Source: CAVWGP01 sp963754645
GTDB taxonomy: Bacteria > Pseudomonadota > Alphaproteobacteria > Bin65
NCBI GenBank assembly: GCA_963754645.1
Contig: CAVWGP010000005.1
Location: 4,185 to 68,184, forward strand
Reading direction: 5' to 3'
Length of the DNA stretch: 64,000 nt
Below, in pieces: positions 9,244-22,346 of this stretch. The position numbers and the translations under genes are program-made. The notes beneath the pieces are model-generated. The model was given only the letters and a program-made list of their open reading frames with translations, made no database searches and had not been told where the DNA came from. Each line of letters starts with the position of its first letter. The first letter of the stretch is position 1.

Positions 9244-10256
9244 TCGCCCGCGATCGAACGACCGCGCACGATCGAACGCGATCCAAGGCGCGCCGCTTGG
9301 TGGCGGCGGGCGTCGGCGCGCTTCTTCTCGCCGGCGGACCATGCGCGGCGCAGGACACGAAGGTGAAGTCCTACCGCATCGGCGTGCTTTCGCCCTCGGT
9401 CGTCTCGATGGAATTGACGCGCCGCGACACGTTGCCGGAGTTGGCGCGGCACGGCTTCGTCGAAGGCCGCAATTTGACGGTCGATTTCGGTCCGGCTGCC
9501 CTCGCCGAATTGCCCGCCCGGATGCGCGACCTGCTCGCGGCCAAGCCGGACGCGATCGTCGCCATCGGCGGCGATGCCTTGGCTACGGCCCAGGCCGCGA
9601 CCCGCGCGGTGCCGATCGTGAGCTTCGGCCCCGATCCGGTTGCCATGGGATTCGCGCAAAGCCTGGCGCGGCCCGGCGGCAACGTGACCGGCATCGTCAT
9701 TCTTGCCACCGAGCTCGACGGCAAGCGCTTGCAGCTCCTGCACGAGATGGTGCCGGCGGCGCGCCGCTTTGCGGCCCTGATGCGGCCGGCTTGGGCCAAT
9801 CGCGAGGCGAGCGAGCGCGAGATGCGCGCCGTCGCCGGCACCTTGGGCATCACGCTGCGGATATTCGAGGCCGAGGGTGTTGCCACGTATCCGGCGGCAT
9901 TCGCGGCGATGCGCGCCGCCGACATCGAAGCGCTCGCGGTCGTTGCCGATCCGATCTTGTATCGCGACACGGCCGAGATCGTGGCCGAGGCCCGTTCGGC
10001 GCGGCTGCCGACCATGTGCCAATGGGCGGAAATGGCGGCGGCGGGCTGCCTCCTGAGCTACGGCCCCAGCCTCGCCGCGTCGCGCCGGCGCGTCGGCGAA
10101 TACACCGCCCAGATCCTCAAAGGCGCCAAGCCCGCCGATCTCCCGGTCGAGCAGCCGACCCGGTTCGAGCTGGTCCTCAACATGAAAGCGGCGAAGGCGC
10201 TCGGCGTCGCGATCCCGCCCTCAATCCTGGCCCGTGCCGATGAGGTGATCGAATGA
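9240..10256 (+). CDS. Periplasmic binding protein 2 of 4 (ABC_sub_bind / COG2984)
   Basis: Second paralog of the array. It starts at ATG 9240 inside the stop codon of the previous gene. The long charged N-terminus is followed by a hydrophobic stretch ending near CAAQ, which reads as a signal peptide or possibly a Tat-type signal. The mature protein shows the family blocks GFVEGRNL, VSFGPDPVAMGFAQSLARPGG and MKAAKALGVAIPPSIL. It is 338 residues long. It is as diverged from its neighbours as paralogs with separate ligands usually are, so the array may recognise several related compounds. It ends in another ATGA overlap with the third copy. Confidence 0.88.
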   Translation: MIARDRTTAHDRTRSKARRLVAAGVGALLLAGGPCAAQDTKVKSYRIGVLSPSVVSMELTRRDTLPELARHGFVEGRNLTVDFGPAALAELPARMRDLLAAKPDAIVAIGGDALATAQAATRAVPIVSFGPDPVAMGFAQSLARPGGNVTGIVILATELDGKRLQLLHEMVPAARRFAALMRPAWANREASEREMRAVAGTLGITLRIFEAEGVATYPAAFAAMRAADIEALAVVADPILYRDTAEIVAEARSARLPTMCQWAEMAAAGCLLSYGPSLAASRRRVGEYTAQILKGAKPADLPVEQPTRFELVLNMKAAKALGVAIPPSILARADEVIE

Positions 10257-11253
10257 ACGCCCGTGATCGAAAGATAAGCGACGAACGAACGATGCGCCGT
10301 CGCGAATTCCTTGGCGGGAGTGCCGCCGTTTTCGGCGCAGCGGCGGCGCCCGCCCTCGCCCAGCCCGCGGCCAGGCTCACGGTCGGCTGGCTGACCGAGT
10401 CGGCGCATCCGTTCCTCGCCGTGTTTCGCCGCGCGCTCGAAGAGCGCGGCTATCGCGAGCCCGGCGACCCTCGCCATTCTCGAGCGTTATTCCGCCGGCG
10501 AGGACGGGCCGTTTCCCGGCGCTAATCGACGAGCTGGTCGCCGCCCGCTGCGACGTCCTCGCGGTTTCGGGATCGAGCGCCTTCGCCGCCGTCTATCGGC
10601 ACAAGACGCGCATCCCGGTCGCTTTCGTGACCTCGCTCGGCTTTGCCGGCAGCGAGATCAACTATGCGCGGCCAGGTCGTAATTTCACCGGCATCGCGCT
10701 GCAATTCGATCAAGTCGCATCGAAATGGCCCGAGCTGCTCAAGACGGCGTTTCCGGCGATGAAACGCATCGGCATCGCGACCAACGAGGCGCCGTCGGTC
10801 GAGCTGCAGGTCGGCGCGGCGGCGGAAACGGCGCGCGCGCTCGGCATCGACCTCGTTCGCGTCCGCATGCGCCAGCCCGACGAGATCGCGCCGGCCCTGG
10901 CCAAGGCCAAGGCCGACGGCATCGAAGGGTTCATCGTCGCCTCGTCGCCATTTTTTGCCGCGGAGCGTCACGCCCTCGTCGCCGAGGCGGCGGCGCTGAA
11001 GCTGCCGGCCATCTATGAGCATCGGGCCTTCGTCGAGGCCGGCGGCCTCATGTCGTACGGCGCGAACCTCGCCGGGCCGTTCCGCCAGATGGCCGAGCTC
11101 GTCATCCGTATCCATCGCGGCGCCAAGCCGGGCGAGATTCCGATCGAGCAAGTCAGCCGGATCGAGCTCGTCGTCAACCTGCGAACCGCCAAGGCCCAAG
11201 GCATCGAGCTGCCGCCGGCGATTCTCCTGCGCGCGGACGAGGCCATCGAATGA
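10253..11253 (+). CDS. Periplasmic binding protein 3 of 4 (ABC_sub_bind / COG2984), two frameshifts
   Basis: Third paralog. Its N-terminus contains a Tat-type signal with RRREFLGGSAAVFGAAAAP; an internal ATG at 10292 is an alternative start. The frame changes near 10,463 and again near 10,518. The short middle piece (ATLAILERYSAGEDG) and the following ALIDELVAARCDVLAVSG fit the family, and from there the protein runs intact to LPPAILLRADEAIE. Each shift equals one extra base in a GC-rich run, so sequence error is more likely than decay. Without correction it would be read as two fragments, one ending at 10,525 and one starting near 10,627. The stop overlaps the fourth copy by 4 bp. Confidence 0.8.
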
Positions 11254-12250
11254 AGAGAATTTTTCCCCGGCGCGCGTTTCTCTGCGGCGGAGCAGCGCTC
11301 GGCGCGGGCCTGCTGCCGGCGGCGGCGCGGGCCGAGCGGCACGGGAGGATGCCAGTCCTCGGCTATATCGCGATCGGCAAACGCGCGACGGTCGAGCAGT
11401 CGGCCTTCTACCGCGCCTTCCATGAGCGGCTCGCGGCGCTCGGCTGGGTGCCGGGGCGCACGATCGCGATCGAATATCGATTTGCCGAGGAGGAGCCGGC
11501 GCGTTTGCCCGCGCTCGCGCGCGAGCTCGTCGCCCGCAAGGTCGATGTCATTTTCGCCTCGCAGCGCCCGACCATCGGCCCGGTGCGCGACGCGACGCGC
11601 AGCATCCCGGCGGTCTTCATGTCGCTCGGCGATCCGGTGGCCGAGGGCTGGGTCGCGAGCCTCGCGCGGCCCGGCGGCAATCTGACCGGCGTCGCCGGCC
11701 AATCGCCCGATCTCGCCGGCAAGCGCATTCAGTTCCTGCGCGAGTTCGTCCCCGCGCTCAGCACGGTCGGCGTGCTGTGGAACTCGGCCAACAGCGCCGA
11801 GATCGTCGGCGTGCGCGCGATGCAGGCGGTCGGCCGCGCGCACGGCATTGCCGTCGAACTGGCGACGGTAACGGGGCCCGCCGAGCTGGCACAGGCCGTC
11901 GCCGCCATCGCCGGCGGACGTAGCCAGGGCCTCGTCGTGTTGCCCGATCCGACGCTGGTCGCCTATCGCGAGCTGCTCGTCCGCCTGGTCAACGAGCGGC
12001 GATTGCCCGCGATCTACATGGAATCGAGCTTCGTCGCCGCGGGCGGGCTCATGTCCTATTCGCCGAGCCTCTCGACCATGTTCCGCCGCGCCGCCGAATA
12101 TGTCGACCGCATCCTGCGCGGCGCCAAGCCCGAGGACCTGCCGGTCGAGCAGCCGACCAAGTTCGAGCTCATCGTCAACCTCAAGACGGCCAAGGAGCTC
12201 GGCCTGACCGTCCCGCCGTCGATCCTGGCCCGTGCCGACGAGATTCTCGA

Positions 12251-12254
<4 letters not shown>
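11250..12254 (+). CDS. Periplasmic binding protein 4 of 4 (ABC_sub_bind / COG2984)
   Basis: Fourth paralog, intact at 334 residues. The signal sequence contains FPRRAFLCGGAALGAGLLP. The family blocks are GWVPGRTIAIEYRFAEEE, MSLGDPVAEGWVASLARPGG and LKTAKELGLTVPP. The first codon overlaps the previous stop, and its own stop overlaps the first codon of the histidine kinase as ATGA, physically tying the binding proteins to the signalling genes. This coupling is the main reason to think the kinase reads the ligand state of these proteins. Confidence 0.9.
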
Positions 12255-15210
<2,956 letters not shown>

Positions 15211-15214
<4 letters not shown>

Positions 15215-15585
15215 CCAAGCGCATCCTGGTCATCGAGGACCAGGAAGACAATCGCGCGATCCTGCGCGATCTCTTATCCGCTGCCGGCTACGGCTATATC
15301 GAGGCGGTAACCGGCGAGGACGGCGTCGCCGCTGCCGCGCGCGAGAAGCCGGATCTCATCCTGATGGACATCCAGTTGCCGCAGATCGACGGCTACGAAG
15401 CGACGCGGCGCATCAAAGCGATCGCCGCGTTGAGCGCGATACCGATCATCGCCGTAACCTCCTACGCGCTGAGCGGCGACGAGGCCAAAGCGCGCGCCGC
15501 CGGCTGCGACGATTACGTCACCAAGCCCTACAGCCCGCGCGCGCTGCTCGCCAAGGTGCGCCACTTCGTGCCGCCGGAGAGCTAG
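15211..15585 (+). CDS. Single-domain response regulator (receiver only)
   Basis: A CheY-like protein of 124 residues with no output domain. The phospho-acceptor is Asp53 in LILMDIQLPQIDG, the acidic pair is in VIEDQEDN, the Thr/Ser position is in IAVTSYAL and the conserved Lys is in YVTKPYSP. All catalytic positions are present. It begins inside the stop codon of the kinase gene and ends 2 bp before the receiver-cyclase gene. It is probably a phosphate relay or sink between the kinase and the cyclase; this is inferred from order alone. Confidence 0.92.
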
Positions 15586-15587
15586 GC

Positions 15588-16730
15588 TTGCGCAATCCGG
15601 CGCGCATCCTGATCGCCGACGACAACGAGGCGAATGTCGACATCCTGGCGACCCGGCTCGGCGCCCAGGGCTACGAAACCGTCGTCGCGCGCGACGGCGA
15701 GGAGGCGCTGGCCAAAGCGCGGGCCGATCTGCCGGATCTGATCCTGCTCGACATCATGATGCCCAAGATCGACGGCGTCGAAGTCTGCCGGCGCCTCAGG
15801 GCCGACGCCGCCCTGCCGTTCATGCCGATCATCCTGGTGACGGCGAAGGCCGATACCAAGGACGTGATCGCCGGCCTCGATGCCGGCGCCGACGAATATC
15901 TCACCAAGCCGATCGACCAGGCCGCGCTGGTGGCGCGCGTGCGCTCGATCCTGCGCACCAAGGCGCTGCACGACACGGTCGATGAGCAAAAGCGGCGCCT
16001 CGCGGCGCAAGCGGAGGAACTCGCCGCCTGGAACAAATCGCTCGAAGCGCGCGTCGCGGCGCAGGTCGGCGAACTCGAGCGCATCGGCCGGCTGCGGCGC
16101 TTCCTGCCGGCGCAAGTCGCCGACGCGATCGTGACCGAAGGCGAAGCCGGCGAAAAAATGCTCGCCAGCCACCGGCGCGAGATCACCGTCGTGTTCTGCG
16201 ATCTGCGCGGCTTCACCGGCTTCGCCGAAACCGCCGAGCCCGAGGAAGTGATCGGCGTGCTCCGCGAGTATCACGCCGCGCTCGGGCCGGCGATCCAAAA
16301 GCACGAGGGCACGCTCGAACGCTTCATCGGCGACGGGCTGGTGGTCCTGTTCAACGACCCGGTGCCGTGCCCGGATCATTCGGCCCGCGCCGTGCGCATG
16401 GCGCTCGAGATGCGCGGGGCGGTGTCGGGCCTGATCGCGCGCTGGCAAAAGAAGGGCCACGATCTCGGCTTCGGCGTCGGCATCGCCGAAGGCTATGCCA
16501 CGCTGGGCCGCGTCGGCTTCGAGGGACGCCACGACTACATGGCGGTGGGCACGGTGTGCAATCTCGGCGCGCGCCTGTGCGCCGCCGCCAAGCCCGGCGA
16601 AATCCTGGTCAGCGGCCGCGTCGCCGACGCCGTCGCGGCCACGACCGAACTGCGCGATTGCGGCACGCTGGCGCTCAAAGGCCTGGCGCGGCCGGTCGCC
16701 GTATCCGCGGTCGAACGGCCCAAAGCGTAG
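15588..16730 (+). CDS. Response regulator with class III adenylate/guanylate cyclase output
   Basis: An N-terminal receiver with phospho-acceptor Asp55 in LILLDIMMPKIDG, then a coiled linker at about residues 125-175, then a class III nucleotide cyclase from about residue 195. The cyclase has its metal Asp residues in VFCDLRGFTGFAE and RFIGDGLVVLFND and the downstream block MAVGTVCNLGARLC. I chose the TTG at 15588 because GGAG lies just upstream and it begins exactly at the receiver's first strand. The protein is 380 residues. As last gene of the array it gives the pathway an output: phosphorylation would switch production of cAMP or cGMP. No cyclic-nucleotide receptor is seen in the alphaproteobacterial part. 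Confidence 0.9.
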   Translation: MRNPARILIADDNEANVDILATRLGAQGYETVVARDGEEALAKARADLPDLILLDIMMPKIDGVEVCRRLRADAALPFMPIILVTAKADTKDVIAGLDAGADEYLTKPIDQAALVARVRSILRTKALHDTVDEQKRRLAAQAEELAAWNKSLEARVAAQVGELERIGRLRRFLPAQVADAIVTEGEAGEKMLASHRREITVVFCDLRGFTGFAETAEPEEVIGVLREYHAALGPAIQKHEGTLERFIGDGLVVLFNDPVPCPDHSARAVRMALEMRGAVSGLIARWQKKGHDLGFGVGIAEGYATLGRVGFEGRHDYMAVGTVCNLGARLCAAAKPGEILVSGRVADAVAATTELRDCGTLALKGLARPVAVSAVERPKA

Positions 16731-16745
16731 TCGGGCGCCGCCGCT

Positions 16746-18752
16746 TCAAACCAGGTCGCGCGGAATCTCCGATCGCCAATTGCGCGAAAAAACCCGCGCC
16801 TCGCCTTCGAAGGCGTCGAGCCGGGCGTGCAACTGAAAATGCGTCCGCGTCGACGTCATGACGGTGCTGGTGCGGGTTTCGATCGACCAATCGCCGCGCG
16901 ACATGCCGACGATCCATGACACCTCGGCTCGCGCCGACAGCGGATCGTCCGGGCGAATGACATAGCGGTGATCCTGCCGGCCGCGGGTGACGAGGCCGAT
17001 GCCGTCGAAACGCTTGGTTCCCTGATCGTCATGGGCCTCAACGGCGACTTCGTCGCGCCAGGCGTCGTAGATCACCTTCCGGCCCTCGGACGCGGGCACG
17101 AGCATCGTCACCGGGAGCGCGGGCGGCAACTGCGCCGGCGGCAGCGGCGCGAGCTCGGCATCGGACGCGCGCGGTTCGCGCACCGGCAGTTCGAGAAAGC
17201 TGGCGCCGGCATAGACCGTCAGCGTGACCGGCTCCGGCGACGGCCAAGCGATCGGCCAATAGCAGGTGGAGACCGCGACGCGAAGACGGTGGCCGGGCAG
17301 GAACGCCTGGCCCGCGTCGTTGAGCTGCACCCTGACGCGATAGCGGCGGCCCGGTTCCAGCGGCGTCGGGAATTCATGGCTCTCGCGATGCGTGAGATTG
17401 AGAAGGCCATAGGTCACGCGCGATACGGCGCCATCGGGCGCAATGACATTGAGGCGGACGGCGACCATGGCGATGGGCCGGTCGGCGGCAAGCTCGAGCT
17501 CGACCGCCGGAGCGCCCAAGATTTCGATGCGCCGTTCCAGCGGGTCGCTGTCGAAGACCAGCGATCCGGCGTCGTCCGCGCGCTGATCGGACGGCAGATC
17601 GGGGCCCGTGCCGTAGGCGCACCAGCGGCCGGAATAAAGGCCCACCGTCTGCGGCGAACGAACGGTCAACGCCGTTTCGCGGCCGGCCAGCGGCGCGATC
17701 GTGCCTTGGTTCAGATGATAGCGGCGGTGCTCGATGTGCGGCGACGGCCAGACTGCTTCGCCGATCCAGCGCCCCGGGATCGTCGCGTGATAGCTTTTCG
17801 GCGGCACGTAGTCCTGGATATAGGCGCGCAGCACCGGGCCGTGCATGATGCCGCTGTCGCTGCCGCCGAGCCATTGCTCCCACCACCGCGTCGCTTCCTG
17901 CAAGAAGCCGACCGCCGGACCCGGCGCCGCCATGTGCGGATATTTGTGCGCCCATTGCCCGATCCAGGCGCGTTGCGGCACGGCAAGGCCGCGCAACATG
18001 CGCGGAATCGCATTCTTGTAGCCATCGGCCCAGCCGCTGACGGAGAAGATCGGGCATTGGATCTGCGAGAAATCCTCGCACACCGAACCGTGCTTCCAGA
18101 AATCGTCGCGGCGCTGGTGGCGCAGCCATGTGTCGATCCACAGGCCGCTGCCGTCGAGGCGCTCATGCCACATGCCGCGCCATCCTTCGCCGGCGATGGC
18201 GGGATCGGGCGGCCGCGAATTGTGGGCGAACATCGTCGACGCCCACTTCAAGTTGTCGTTCAAGAGGCAGCCGCCCATGTGGTGGATGTCGTCGGCATAG
18301 CGATCGTCGGTCGAGCACGAGGTGATGATCGCCTTGAGCGCCGCCGGCTGGCGCGCCGCCACTTGCAGCGCGTTAAAGCCGCCCCAGGAATTGCCCATCA
18401 TGCCCACGGCGCCCGTGCACCAAGGCTGGCGCGCGATCCACTCAATCGCTTCGATCGCGTCGTCCTGTTCGAGCTTCGAATATTCGTCGGTCAGCACGCC
18501 GCCGGATTCGCCGCTGCCGCGGATATCGACGCGCACGCTCGCGAAACCATGCGCGGCGAAATGCGGATGGACCAAGGCGTCGCGCTGCGCCGTGCCGTCG
18601 CGCTTGCGATAAGGCACGTATTCGAGGATGCCGGGCACCGGGCCTTTCTCGGCGTCGTCCGGCAGCCAAATCCGCGCCGCGAGCCGCGTGCCGTCCTTGA
18701 GCGGAATCCAAGCATTTTCGATTTCACGAACGGTCCTGAGCGAGCGGGACAA
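16746..18752 (-). CDS. CocE/NonD-family serine hydrolase (X-Pro dipeptidyl-peptidase-like)
   Basis: An alpha/beta hydrolase of the S15/CocE group that cleaves esters or N-terminal dipeptides. The nucleophile elbow is GNSWGGF and the oxyanion region is VDIRGSGESGG. A C-terminal jelly-roll domain follows, with FLPGHRLRVAVSTCYWP. The start is TTG 18752, 9 bp after GGAG; the open frame continues far upstream to 19,070, but that part opposes the permease gene and is not family-like. The resulting 668 residues fit the family. No clear signal peptide. It diverges from a dipeptide-type importer over 103 bp, consistent with hydrolysis of imported peptides or amides. Confidence 0.88.
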   Translation of the reverse strand: MSRSLRTVREIENAWIPLKDGTRLAARIWLPDDAEKGPVPGILEYVPYRKRDGTAQRDALVHPHFAAHGFASVRVDIRGSGESGGVLTDEYSKLEQDDAIEAIEWIARQPWCTGAVGMMGNSWGGFNALQVAARQPAALKAIITSCSTDDRYADDIHHMGGCLLNDNLKWASTMFAHNSRPPDPAIAGEGWRGMWHERLDGSGLWIDTWLRHQRRDDFWKHGSVCEDFSQIQCPIFSVSGWADGYKNAIPRMLRGLAVPQRAWIGQWAHKYPHMAAPGPAVGFLQEATRWWEQWLGGSDSGIMHGPVLRAYIQDYVPPKSYHATIPGRWIGEAVWPSPHIEHRRYHLNQGTIAPLAGRETALTVRSPQTVGLYSGRWCAYGTGPDLPSDQRADDAGSLVFDSDPLERRIEILGAPAVELELAADRPIAMVAVRLNVIAPDGAVSRVTYGLLNLTHRESHEFPTPLEPGRRYRVRVQLNDAGQAFLPGHRLRVAVSTCYWPIAWPSPEPVTLTVYAGASFLELPVREPRASDAELAPLPPAQLPPALPVTMLVPASEGRKVIYDAWRDEVAVEAHDDQGTKRFDGIGLVTRGRQDHRYVIRPDDPLSARAEVSWIVGMSRGDWSIETRTSTVMTSTRTHFQLHARLDAFEGEARVFSRNWRSEIPRDLV

Positions 18753-18855
18753 GATATGACATCTCCTTCGAACGCGGCGCCGCGCCGGCGCTTTACAAAC
18801 CATCGGCGCCTTCCTAGCATCGCCGTCATCAGGCGCATTGCCGGCAGGGATTGCT
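18753..18855. promoter_or_regulatory. Divergent region between hydrolase and first Dpp-like importer
   Basis: A 103-bp gap between two genes reading away from each other. The plus-strand side ends with AGGGA 5 bp before the GTG at 18856. No palindromic operator was obvious. Shared control of hydrolase and importer is plausible from layout only. Confidence 0.35.
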
Positions 18856-19806
18856 GTGCTGCTGTATTTCATACAACGGCTCGCCCTCGGTGTCCTCATC
18901 ATCGTGGCGGCGTTGACGCTGCTGTTCGCGGCGATTTTTTTCGTGCCTGGCGATCCGGCCTCGGTGGCCCTTGGGCCGCGCGCCACGCCCGAACTCGTCG
19001 CCGATTTCCGCCAGCGCATGGGCCTGGACCAGCCGTGGCCGCTGCAGATTGCCGCATTTTTCCTCAACATCGTCCGCGGCGACCTTGGCCGCGACGTGCT
19101 GACGAACCAGCCGGTGACCGAACTCGTGCTCGATCAATTGCCCGCCAGCCTCGCCTTGGCCGCCGCGAGCCTGGGCTGGGCCGTGCTGTTGGGCGTTCCG
19201 CTCGGCTGCTATTCGGCGCTCAATCGCAACACCTGGATCGACCGCGTCACCGGCATCGTCTCGGTCAGCGCGATCGCGATACCGTCGTTCGTGGTGGCGC
19301 TCTATGCCTTGCTGATTTTTGCCGTGGTGCTGCGCTGGTTCCCGGCGATCGGCGCCGGCCGGTCCGACGATATCGCCGAACAACTCTGGTATTTGGTGCT
19401 GCCCGCGTTCGCCGTCGGCCTCGGCTGGGTCGGTTTCCTGGCGCGCCTGGTGCGGGCATCGATGCTCGAGGTCCTGGGCGAGAACCACATCCGCACCGCC
19501 CGCGCCTTCGGCCTGCCCGAGCGCTGGATCGTCTATCGCTACGCCCTGAAACTCGCGATCCTGCCGACGATCTCGGTCATCGGCGTCGGCATGGGCCGCT
19601 TGCTTTCCGGCGCGGTTTTCGCCGAAATCGTCTTCGTCCGGCCGGGCGTGGGCAAGCTGGTTTACGACGCCGTGATTGCGCGCAATTATCCCGTCGTCCT
19701 GGGCACCGTTCTGGTCACGACGATTCTCTTCGTGCTGTGCACGATCGCGGCCGACCTGATCAACGCCGCGCTCGATCCGCGCGTGCGCGAAAAACTGCAG
19801 TCTTAA
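18856..19806 (+). CDS. ABC transporter permease, DppB/OppB type (importer 1)
   Basis: An inner-membrane subunit of a peptide/nickel-type importer, about 316 residues with six predicted membrane helices. The N-terminal FIQRLALGVLIIVAALTLLF helix, the conserved FVPGDPASVALGP segment, and the EAA-like loop in ENHIRTARAFGLPERWIV are typical of DppB. The GTG at 18856 has AGGGA upstream; an upstream TTG at 18838 is possible. The binding-protein gene follows 31 bp downstream, so the operon order here is permease, binding protein, permease, ATPase, ATPase, which is less usual than binding protein first. Confidence 0.9.
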   Translation: MLLYFIQRLALGVLIIVAALTLLFAAIFFVPGDPASVALGPRATPELVADFRQRMGLDQPWPLQIAAFFLNIVRGDLGRDVLTNQPVTELVLDQLPASLALAAASLGWAVLLGVPLGCYSALNRNTWIDRVTGIVSVSAIAIPSFVVALYALLIFAVVLRWFPAIGAGRSDDIAEQLWYLVLPAFAVGLGWVGFLARLVRASMLEVLGENHIRTARAFGLPERWIVYRYALKLAILPTISVIGVGMGRLLSGAVFAEIVFVRPGVGKLVYDAVIARNYPVVLGTVLVTTILFVLCTIAADLINAALDPRVREKLQS

Positions 19807-19837
19807 GCGTCAAGCAAAACCGCAAAGGGAGGACTCC

Positions 19838-21403
19838 ATGGCACGCATGAATGTCGACCGCCGCCGCTTCCTGTCAACGACCGCAGCGGCAAGCGCCGCC
19901 GCCATTGCCGGCTGGCCGGGCCCGGCCTCGGCGCAAGCCGCGAAGACGCTCAAGGTCCGCTCCTATGTGGCGCCGCTCGTGCTCGACCCGATCCATACCT
20001 TATCGGCGCCGGAAGCCGACATCTTCGATTGCCTCTACCCGGGCTTGGTGTCCTACAAGCCGGGGAAGGAATGGGGCTGGGAACTCGATGCGGCAACGTC
20101 GGTCGAACAGGCCGACCCGACCCATATCAAGTTCACGCTCAAGAAAGATCTCGGTTGGACCGGCGGTTTCGGCGAAGTCACGGCCGAGGATGTGAAGTTT
20201 TCCTATGAGCGCATCGCCAATCCCGCCAACAAATCGCCCTACCGCACGGACTGGTCGGCGCTCGACAAGGTCGAATTGACCGGCAGCCACGCCGGCGTCA
20301 TCGTCCTCAAGGAGCCGTTCATTCCGCTTTTCGCGTCGACCCTGCCCCGCGGCTCCGGGAACATCGTCTGCAAGAAAGCGGTCGAGAAGCTCGAAGGCCA
20401 GCGTTTCGGCCTCGTTCCGCCGGCGACCTTCGGGCCCTATCGCTGGAGGAAGCTCGATCCCAGCGTGCGCGTGACGATCGAACGCAACCCGGATTGGAAA
20501 GGCGCGCGCGCGCCCTTCGACGAAATCGAATTCCTCATGGTGCAGGACGCGAACTCGGCGGAAAACGCGTTCCGCGCCGGCGAGCTCGACGTGTGCCACG
20601 TGCCGATGACGGCGGTGGGGCGGCTGCAAAAGGCCATGCCCGCCAAGTCGAAACTGCAGATCTCGCCGTCGCTCGCCTATTGGTGGCTCGGCATGCAGAT
20701 GGAGGAAGGCATCTTCGCCGACAAACGCGTCCGCCAAGCCGTGCAATACGCCGTCGATGTGCAAGCCGTGCTCGACGGCGCGTTTTTCGGCGTCGCCGAG
20801 CGCGCCACCGGCATCATCGCCCCCGGCATGATCGGCCATCGCCCGGCGAACAAGATCGCCAAGCCCGATCTCGACCGCGCCCGCAAGCTGCTGGCCGAGG
20901 CCGGACACCCGCGCGGCTTCAAAGCCGAAATCGGCGTGCGCAATTCGGCCGAGTTCATCAACGCGGCCCAGGTCGTCGCCGCCAGCCTCGCCAAAATCGG
21001 CATCGAGGCGCAGGTCGTGCCCTTCGATCAGGGCGTGCAGAAGGCGATGGCCTCCGGCAAGGCGGGCGAATGGAAGAAGATGCAGCTCCAGATCACGCGC
21101 TTCTCCATGGCGCCCGACCCAAGCTGGGCATCGGTCTGGTTCACCAAGGAGCAGATCGGCGAGTGGAATTGGGAGCGCTTCCCGGATCCCGAATACAACG
21201 CGCTGCACAAGGCGGCGCTGAGCGAGCAGGACGCCAGGAAGCGGCACGACTTGTACGTTCGCATGCAGGACATCATGGAGGAGTCCGGCGCCTATGTGTT
21301 CCTGACGCACGGCGTCAACCCGATCCTCTATCGCGATCACCTGGTTCCGGCATTTTCGCCGGACGGCAACCGCATCTTCGCCGCGAAGTTCCGGACGGTT
21401 TGA
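19838..21403 (+). CDS. ABC transporter substrate-binding protein, family 5 (importer 1)
   Basis: A periplasmic DppA/OppA-type protein of 521 residues. It has a twin-arginine signal (DRRRFLSTTAAASAAAIAG) cut near ASAQ. Family features include DIFDCLYPGLV, the EDVKFSYERI block and the late HGVNPILYRDHLVP. GGGAGGA stands 4 bp before the ATG. Peptide-type importers of this clade also take up opines, glutathione or sugars, so the ligand is open. It is flanked by its two permeases and opposite a CocE-type hydrolase. Confidence 0.9.
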   Translation: MARMNVDRRRFLSTTAAASAAAIAGWPGPASAQAAKTLKVRSYVAPLVLDPIHTLSAPEADIFDCLYPGLVSYKPGKEWGWELDAATSVEQADPTHIKFTLKKDLGWTGGFGEVTAEDVKFSYERIANPANKSPYRTDWSALDKVELTGSHAGVIVLKEPFIPLFASTLPRGSGNIVCKKAVEKLEGQRFGLVPPATFGPYRWRKLDPSVRVTIERNPDWKGARAPFDEIEFLMVQDANSAENAFRAGELDVCHVPMTAVGRLQKAMPAKSKLQISPSLAYWWLGMQMEEGIFADKRVRQAVQYAVDVQAVLDGAFFGVAERATGIIAPGMIGHRPANKIAKPDLDRARKLLAEAGHPRGFKAEIGVRNSAEFINAAQVVAASLAKIGIEAQVVPFDQGVQKAMASGKAGEWKKMQLQITRFSMAPDPSWASVWFTKEQIGEWNWERFPDPEYNALHKAALSEQDARKRHDLYVRMQDIMEESGAYVFLTHGVNPILYRDHLVPAFSPDGNRIFAAKFRTV

Positions 21404-21466
21404 CGTTGTCCGACCGACCAAGGGCCGGGCCGGGCGCGCGACGCGCCCGCCCGGCCGGATTGCACG

Positions 21467-22346
21467 ATGGCGCCGATCGCGACCGCAATAGCTGACGACG
21501 CCGGCGCGCCGCGATGGCTCGTTTGGAAACGCGTGTTCCGCGATCCGCTGGCGCTGACCGGCTTGCTCCTGGTGGGCCTGATCGTCGCCGGCGCCTTGCT
21601 CGCCGATGTCCTCGCCGCCTACGGCCCGACCCAACTCAATATTCGCGAGCGGATGGAGGGGCCGAGCCTCAGGCACTTGCTGGGAACCGATCATCTCGGA
21701 CGCGATTTGCTCGCCCGCGTTCTGCATGGCGGGCGCATCGCGCTCGTCGTGTCGCTCGCCGCCGTTTCCGCGTCGCTGGCGATCGGCGTTGCGCTCGGCA
21801 TGCTGGCCGGGTTCGGGCCGCGTTGGCTCGACAACATCCTCATCCTCGTTGTTCGACGCCGTGCGCTCATTTCCGACCATCATGCTGGCGCTCGCCATGG
21901 TCGTTCTGCTCGGCCCGAGCCTGGAGACAGTCATCGTCATCGTCGTCTTGACCTCGATCCCGGTCTATGGCCGCGTCGTGCGGACGCAGACCATGTCGCT
22001 CAAGACCAGCGAATTCGTCTTGGCGGAGCGCTCGCTCGGCGCCGGCCCGCTGCGCATTCTCGCGCACCATATTCTGCCCAATGTGATCGGGCCGGTGCTC
22101 ATCCTCGGCTGCATGGAGGTGCCCGTCGTCATCACGATCGAAGCCGGGTTGAGCTTCCTCGGCCTCGGCGTTCGCCCGCCGACGCCGAGCTGGGGCAGCA
22201 TCCTCAACGACGGCTATTCCTTCATTCGCGACACGCCATGGCCGATCGTCGCCGGCGGCGTTCCGATCATCCTCATCACCCTGGGCTTCACCTTTCTGGG
22301 CGAGGCGCTGCGGGACATTTTCGATCCGCGGCTGCAGCGCGAATGA
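21467..22346 (+). CDS. ABC transporter permease, DppC/OppC type (importer 1), one frameshift
   Basis: Second membrane subunit of importer 1. The first part is read from ATG 21467 and contains LLGTDHLGRDLLARVLHGGR, the usual DppC signature. Near 21,845 the frame shifts by one base; the remainder resumes as FDAVRSFPTIMLALAMVV and runs through the EAA loop region (ERSLGAGPLRILAHHILPN) to the end at 22346. Combined length is about 293 residues, normal for the family. The break lies in a TCCTCGTTGTT run, and downstream coupling (ATGA with the ATPase gene) is preserved, so a sequence error is likely. Confidence 0.82.

Noticed and set aside
16746..19070. Longer hydrolase starting at 19,070
   Set aside because: The extra N-terminus lies opposite the permease gene and is not family-like; TTG 18752 with GGAG fits better.
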